A DNA stretch of 64,000 nucleotides from CAZWLY01 sp964634465. GTDB taxonomy: Bacteria > Desulfobacterota > Desulfarculia > G963662305. Within the stretch, counting starts at the first letter, position 1, and each line of letters opens with the position of its first letter. This document shows, piece by piece, positions 61,008-64,000 of the stretch. The DNA lies in assembly GCA_964634465.1 (NCBI GenBank), contig CAZWLY010000006.1:124001-188000 (forward strand). The letters run 5' to 3'. A program made the position numbers and the translations under genes. Below the pieces are notes generated by a model. It was not told the DNA's origin. It was given only the letters and a program-made list of their open reading frames with translations, and ran no database searches.

Positions 61008-64000
61008 GCGACGGGAACAAGCCCTCAGGTTCGGTGTTGGTCGCCGGGGCCGGCATCGCCGGCATGCAGGCGGCGCTCGATCTGGCCGCCCAGGGCTTCG
61101 CCGTCCATCTGGTGGAGAAGAACATCTCCATCGGCGGCGTCATGGCCCAGTTGGACAAGACCTTCCCGACCAACGACTGCTCGACCTGCATGATCTCGCC
61201 CCGCTTGATCGAGGTCGCGGCCAACCCGAACATCACCATCCACTCCCGGGCCAAGGTCAAGGAGGTGGCCGGCCAGGCCGGCGCCTTCGAGGTGACCGTC
61301 GAGAAAGAACCCCGATTCATCGACCTGGACAAGTGCACCGGCTGCGGCGACTGCGCCAAGGTCTGCCCCATCGACCTGCCGGCCGACTTCAACCAGGGGC
61401 TCAACACCCGGAAGGCCATCTACCGCCACTTCCCCCAGGCCGTGCCGGCCGAGTACGCCATCGACAAGGCCGGCCAGAGCCCGTGCAAGATCGCCTGCCC
61501 GGCCGGCATCGCCGTCCAGGGCTACGTCGGGTTGATCGCCCAGGGCCGTTTCAAGGAGGCCCTGGAGGTCATCCGCCGGGACAACCCGCTGCCGGGCGTC
61601 TGCGGCCGGGTCTGCACCCATCCCTGTGAGGTGGCCTGCCAGCGGGGCGAGGTGGATGAGCCGATCGCCATCCGTTACCTGAAGCGCTTCGTGACCGACT
61701 GGGAGGTCGAACAGGGCGAGATGAACCTGCCCGAAGTCAAGCCGGACAAAGGCGTCAAGGTGGCCATCATCGGCTCCGGCCCGGCCGGATTGACGGCGGC
61801 CTACTACCTGGCCCTGGAGGGCTACCGGCCGACCATCTTCGAGGCCCTGCCCGTGGCCGGCGGCATGCTGAGGGTCGGCATCCCCGACTACCGCCTCCCG
61901 CCCGAGGTCCTCGACTACGAAATCGAGTACATCAAGAAGGTCGGCGTCGAGATCAAGCTGAATACACCCTTCGGCCCCTTCGGCGACAGCGTCACCCTGG
62001 ACAGTCTGGCCGAGGACGGCTACCAGGCCGTGTTCCTGGCCATCGGGGCCCACGACTGCTTCAAGCTGGGCCTGCCCGGCGAGGACGAGCTGGAGGGGGT
62101 CACGCCCGGCATCGACTTCCTCAGGGAAGCCGCCCTGGGCCGGGCCGAGAAACCGGGCGAGAAGGTGGCCGTCATCGGCGGCGGCAACGTGGCCATGGAC
62201 GCCGCCCGGACCGCGCTCAGGCTGGGCAGCAAGGAAGTGACCATCCTCTATCGCCGCACCAGGGCCGAAATGCCGGCTTACGAGGAGGAGATCGAGGAGG
62301 CCCTGGAAGAAGGCATCAACATCGAATACCTGGTCGCGCCGGTCAGGTTCGTCGGTCAGGACGGCAAGCTGACCGGCATCGAGGTCATCAAGATGGAGCT
62401 CGGTCCGGCCGACGCCTCCGGCCGTCGCCGGCCCCAGCCGATCCAGGGCTCGGAGTACATCATCGAGGTTGACGGAGCCATCCCGGCCATCGGTCAGGAA
62501 CCGGACATCTCCTGCCTCGACGAGTCCTGCCAGTTGGACGTCGTGCGCGGCAACTGCCTGACCGTCGATCCGGTCACCCTCCAGACCAACATTCCCCACG
62601 TCTTCGCCGGCGGCGACGTCGTTTCCGGTCCGGCCACGGCCATCGAGGCCATCGCCTGGGGCAAGGAGGCGGCCGAATCGATCAGGCGTTTCCTCGAGGG
62701 CGAGGATCTTCACCAGGGCCGGGACAAGGACTGGTCGCCGGCCAAGCCCGATATCGAGGGCATCAAGAAGGCGGCCCGGCAAAAGCCGCCCCACACCGAC
62801 CCGGCCGCGCGGATCCACAACATGGACGAGGTCGTCCTCTGCTTCGACGAGGCGGCGGCCATCGCCGAGGCCTCGCGCTGCCTGGCCTGCGCCGGCTGCG
62901 CCGAGTGCCTCTTGTGCGAGCAGGCCTGCAAGGCCGACGCCATCCGCCACGAGGACAAGGCCACGGAGATGAAACTCGAGGTCGGCTCGATCATCATGTC
63001 GCCCGGCTTCGAGGTCTTCGACGCGACCACCAAGCCCGAGCTAGGCTACGGCCGCTACCCCAACGTCTTGACCAGCCTCGACTTCGAGCGGCTGTTGTCG
63101 GCCTCGGGCCCCTTCGAGGGCCACGTGGTCCGGCCTTCGGATCACAAAGAGCCGAAAAAGATCGCCTGGTTGCAGTGCGTCGGCTCTCGCGAGCCGGCCA
63201 TCGGCCAGGGGTATTGCTCCTACGTCTGCTGCATGTACGCCACCAAGCAGGCCATCATCGCCGCCGAGCACCTGGGCGATATCGAGACGTCCATCTTCTT
63301 CATGGACGTGCGCGCCCAGGGCAAGGGCTTCGACAGATACTACGAGCGGGCCAAGAACGAGCGCGGCGTGCGCTACGTCCGCTCCCACATCTCCCGGATC
63401 ACCGAAGATCCCCGGACCCACGATCTTCGGATCCGCTACTTCGACGAGGCCGGCGAGCTCAAGGAGGAGACCTTCGACCTGGTCGTGTTGTCGGTGGGTC
63501 TGAAGCCCCACACCGCTTCGGCCGAGCTGGCCGAGATTCTCGACGTCGAGCTGGACGACTTCGGCTTCGTCAAGCCCCAGTCGATCAACCCGCTCACGAC
63601 CAACCAGGCCGGCGTCTACACCTGCGGCGTCATCGCCGGGCCCAAGGACATCCCGGAGACGGTCACCCAGGCGGCCGGCGCGGCCGGACAGGCGGCCGAG
63701 CTTCTGGCCCCGGCCAGGGGAAGCCAGATCACGGAGACCATCTACCCCGACCAGGTCGACGTCAACGGCCAGGAGCCCAGGATCGGCGTCTTCGTCTGCT
63801 CTTGCGGCATCAACATCGCCGGCGTGGTGAACGTGGCCAAATCGGTCGAGTACGCCAAGAGCCTGCCCGGCGTGGTCCACGCCGAGAACCTGCTCTTCTC
63901 CTGCTCCACCGACTCGCTCGAGGCCATCGGCCAGGCGATCAAGGAGCACGAGCTGAACCGGGTCATCGTCGCCTCCTGTTCTCCCCGGACCCACGAGCCG
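61004..64000 (+). CDS. hdrA: HdrA-GltD fusion, flavin-bifurcation-type subunit (3' end cut)
   Basis: A 999-codon open frame that runs off the window. Residues 1-125 match HdrA (FAD motif VAGAGIAGMQAALDLA, then NDCSTCMISPRLIEV and the ferredoxin motif CTGCGDCAKVCP). Around residues 160-565 a GltD/NfnB-like NAD(P)-FAD module is inserted (CKIACPAGIAVQGYV, VAIIGSGPAGLTAAYYLALE, GGNVAMDAARTALRLG). A ferredoxin stretch (CLACAGCAECLLCEQAC) and the HdrA remainder follow (WLQCVGSREP, YCSYVCCMYATKQA). The GltD part would bring NAD(P)H in or out of the complex, suggesting electron bifurcation among NAD(P), ferredoxin and a disulfide. The start overlaps the hdrB stop. Confidence 0.9.
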   Translation, partial: MSDGNKPSGSVLVAGAGIAGMQAALDLAAQGFAVHLVEKNISIGGVMAQLDKTFPTNDCSTCMISPRLIEVAANPNITIHSRAKVKEVAGQAGAFEVTVEKEPRFIDLDKCTGCGDCAKVCPIDLPADFNQGLNTRKAIYRHFPQAVPAEYAIDKAGQSPCKIACPAGIAVQGYVGLIAQGRFKEALEVIRRDNPLPGVCGRVCTHPCEVACQRGEVDEPIAIRYLKRFVTDWEVEQGEMNLPEVKPDKGVKVAIIGSGPAGLTAAYYLALEGYRPTIFEALPVAGGMLRVGIPDYRLPPEVLDYEIEYIKKVGVEIKLNTPFGPFGDSVTLDSLAEDGYQAVFLAIGAHDCFKLGLPGEDELEGVTPGIDFLREAALGRAEKPGEKVAVIGGGNVAMDAARTALRLGSKEVTILYRRTRAEMPAYEEEIEEALEEGINIEYLVAPVRFVGQDGKLTGIEVIKMELGPADASGRRRPQPIQGSEYIIEVDGAIPAIGQEPDISCLDESCQLDVVRGNCLTVDPVTLQTNIPHVFAGGDVVSGPATAIEAIAWGKEAAESIRRFLEGEDLHQGRDKDWSPAKPDIEGIKKAARQKPPHTDPAARIHNMDEVVLCFDEAAAIAEASRCLACAGCAECLLCEQACKADAIRHEDKATEMKLEVGSIIMSPGFEVFDATTKPELGYGRYPNVLTSLDFERLLSASGPFEGHVVRPSDHKEPKKIAWLQCVGSREPAIGQGYCSYVCCMYATKQAIIAAEHLGDIETSIFFMDVRAQGKGFDRYYERAKNERGVRYVRSHISRITEDPRTHDLRIRYFDEAGELKEETFDLVVLSVGLKPHTASAELAEILDVELDDFGFVKPQSINPLTTNQAGVYTCGVIAGPKDIPETVTQAAGAAGQAAELLAPARGSQITETIYPDQVDVNGQEPRIGVFVCSCGINIAGVVNVAKSVEYAKSLPGVVHAENLLFSCSTDSLEAIGQAIKEHELNRVIVASCSPRTHEP

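Overview
The window looks like a GC-rich (by eye above 60% G+C) Gram-negative chromosome, most likely from an anaerobic member of the Desulfobacterota (the former Deltaproteobacteria). That is an inference from an HdrCBA heterodisulfide-reductase module with an HdrA-GltD fusion, a PxxKW cysteine-rich protein, a TRAP carboxylate transporter, several sigma-54 enhancer-binding proteins, and outer-membrane genes (Pel, ZraP-like). No rRNA, transposase or cas gene was found.

Layout. 1-2735 (minus): a TRAP transporter dctPQM and a GntR/FadR regulator, with similar palindromes in front of both. 3259-13598 (plus): an AcoR-like sigma-54 activator, a palindrome and a sigma-54-like promoter, then a seven-gene peptide/opine-type ABC operon. 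This operon also carries an enolase-superfamily enzyme and an octopine/nopaline dehydrogenase homologue, and its solute-binding protein is a circular permutation of the family-5 SBP fold. 13599-14443: a decayed type I-E-like CRISPR remnant beside a WYL regulator. 15655-22249: small housekeeping and accessory genes (HIRAN protein, tRNA-Pro, ABC-F, hydrolase, PilZ, ferredoxin, STAS, SRAP, thioesterase).

22557-35347: a complete Pel exopolysaccharide operon in which both pelA and pelB are split into two genes, followed by a STAS gene. PelD keeps the c-di-GMP I-site. A diguanylate cyclase (48269) and a PilZ protein (19781) also lie in the window and could belong to the same signalling. 36268-48144: fabF, a zinc-ribbon protein, a LonC-like protease with a degraded P-loop, a PxxKW protein, a penicillin acylase, an aminotransferase, an Old Yellow Enzyme and ElyC/SanA. 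49525-53248 (minus): a Zra-type envelope-stress module (zraP-zraS-zraR order) behind a good sigma-54 promoter with upstream direct repeats.

53454-64000: nitronate monooxygenase, gamma-glutamylcyclotransferase-like protein, a two-gene FAD oxidase of the opine/sarcosine-oxidase type with a GntR regulator, and divergently hdrC-hdrB-hdrA, the last cut by the window edge. Perfect hairpins follow three genes for exported proteins (dctP, the permuted SBP, zraP), which probably sets their mRNA above that of the next gene.
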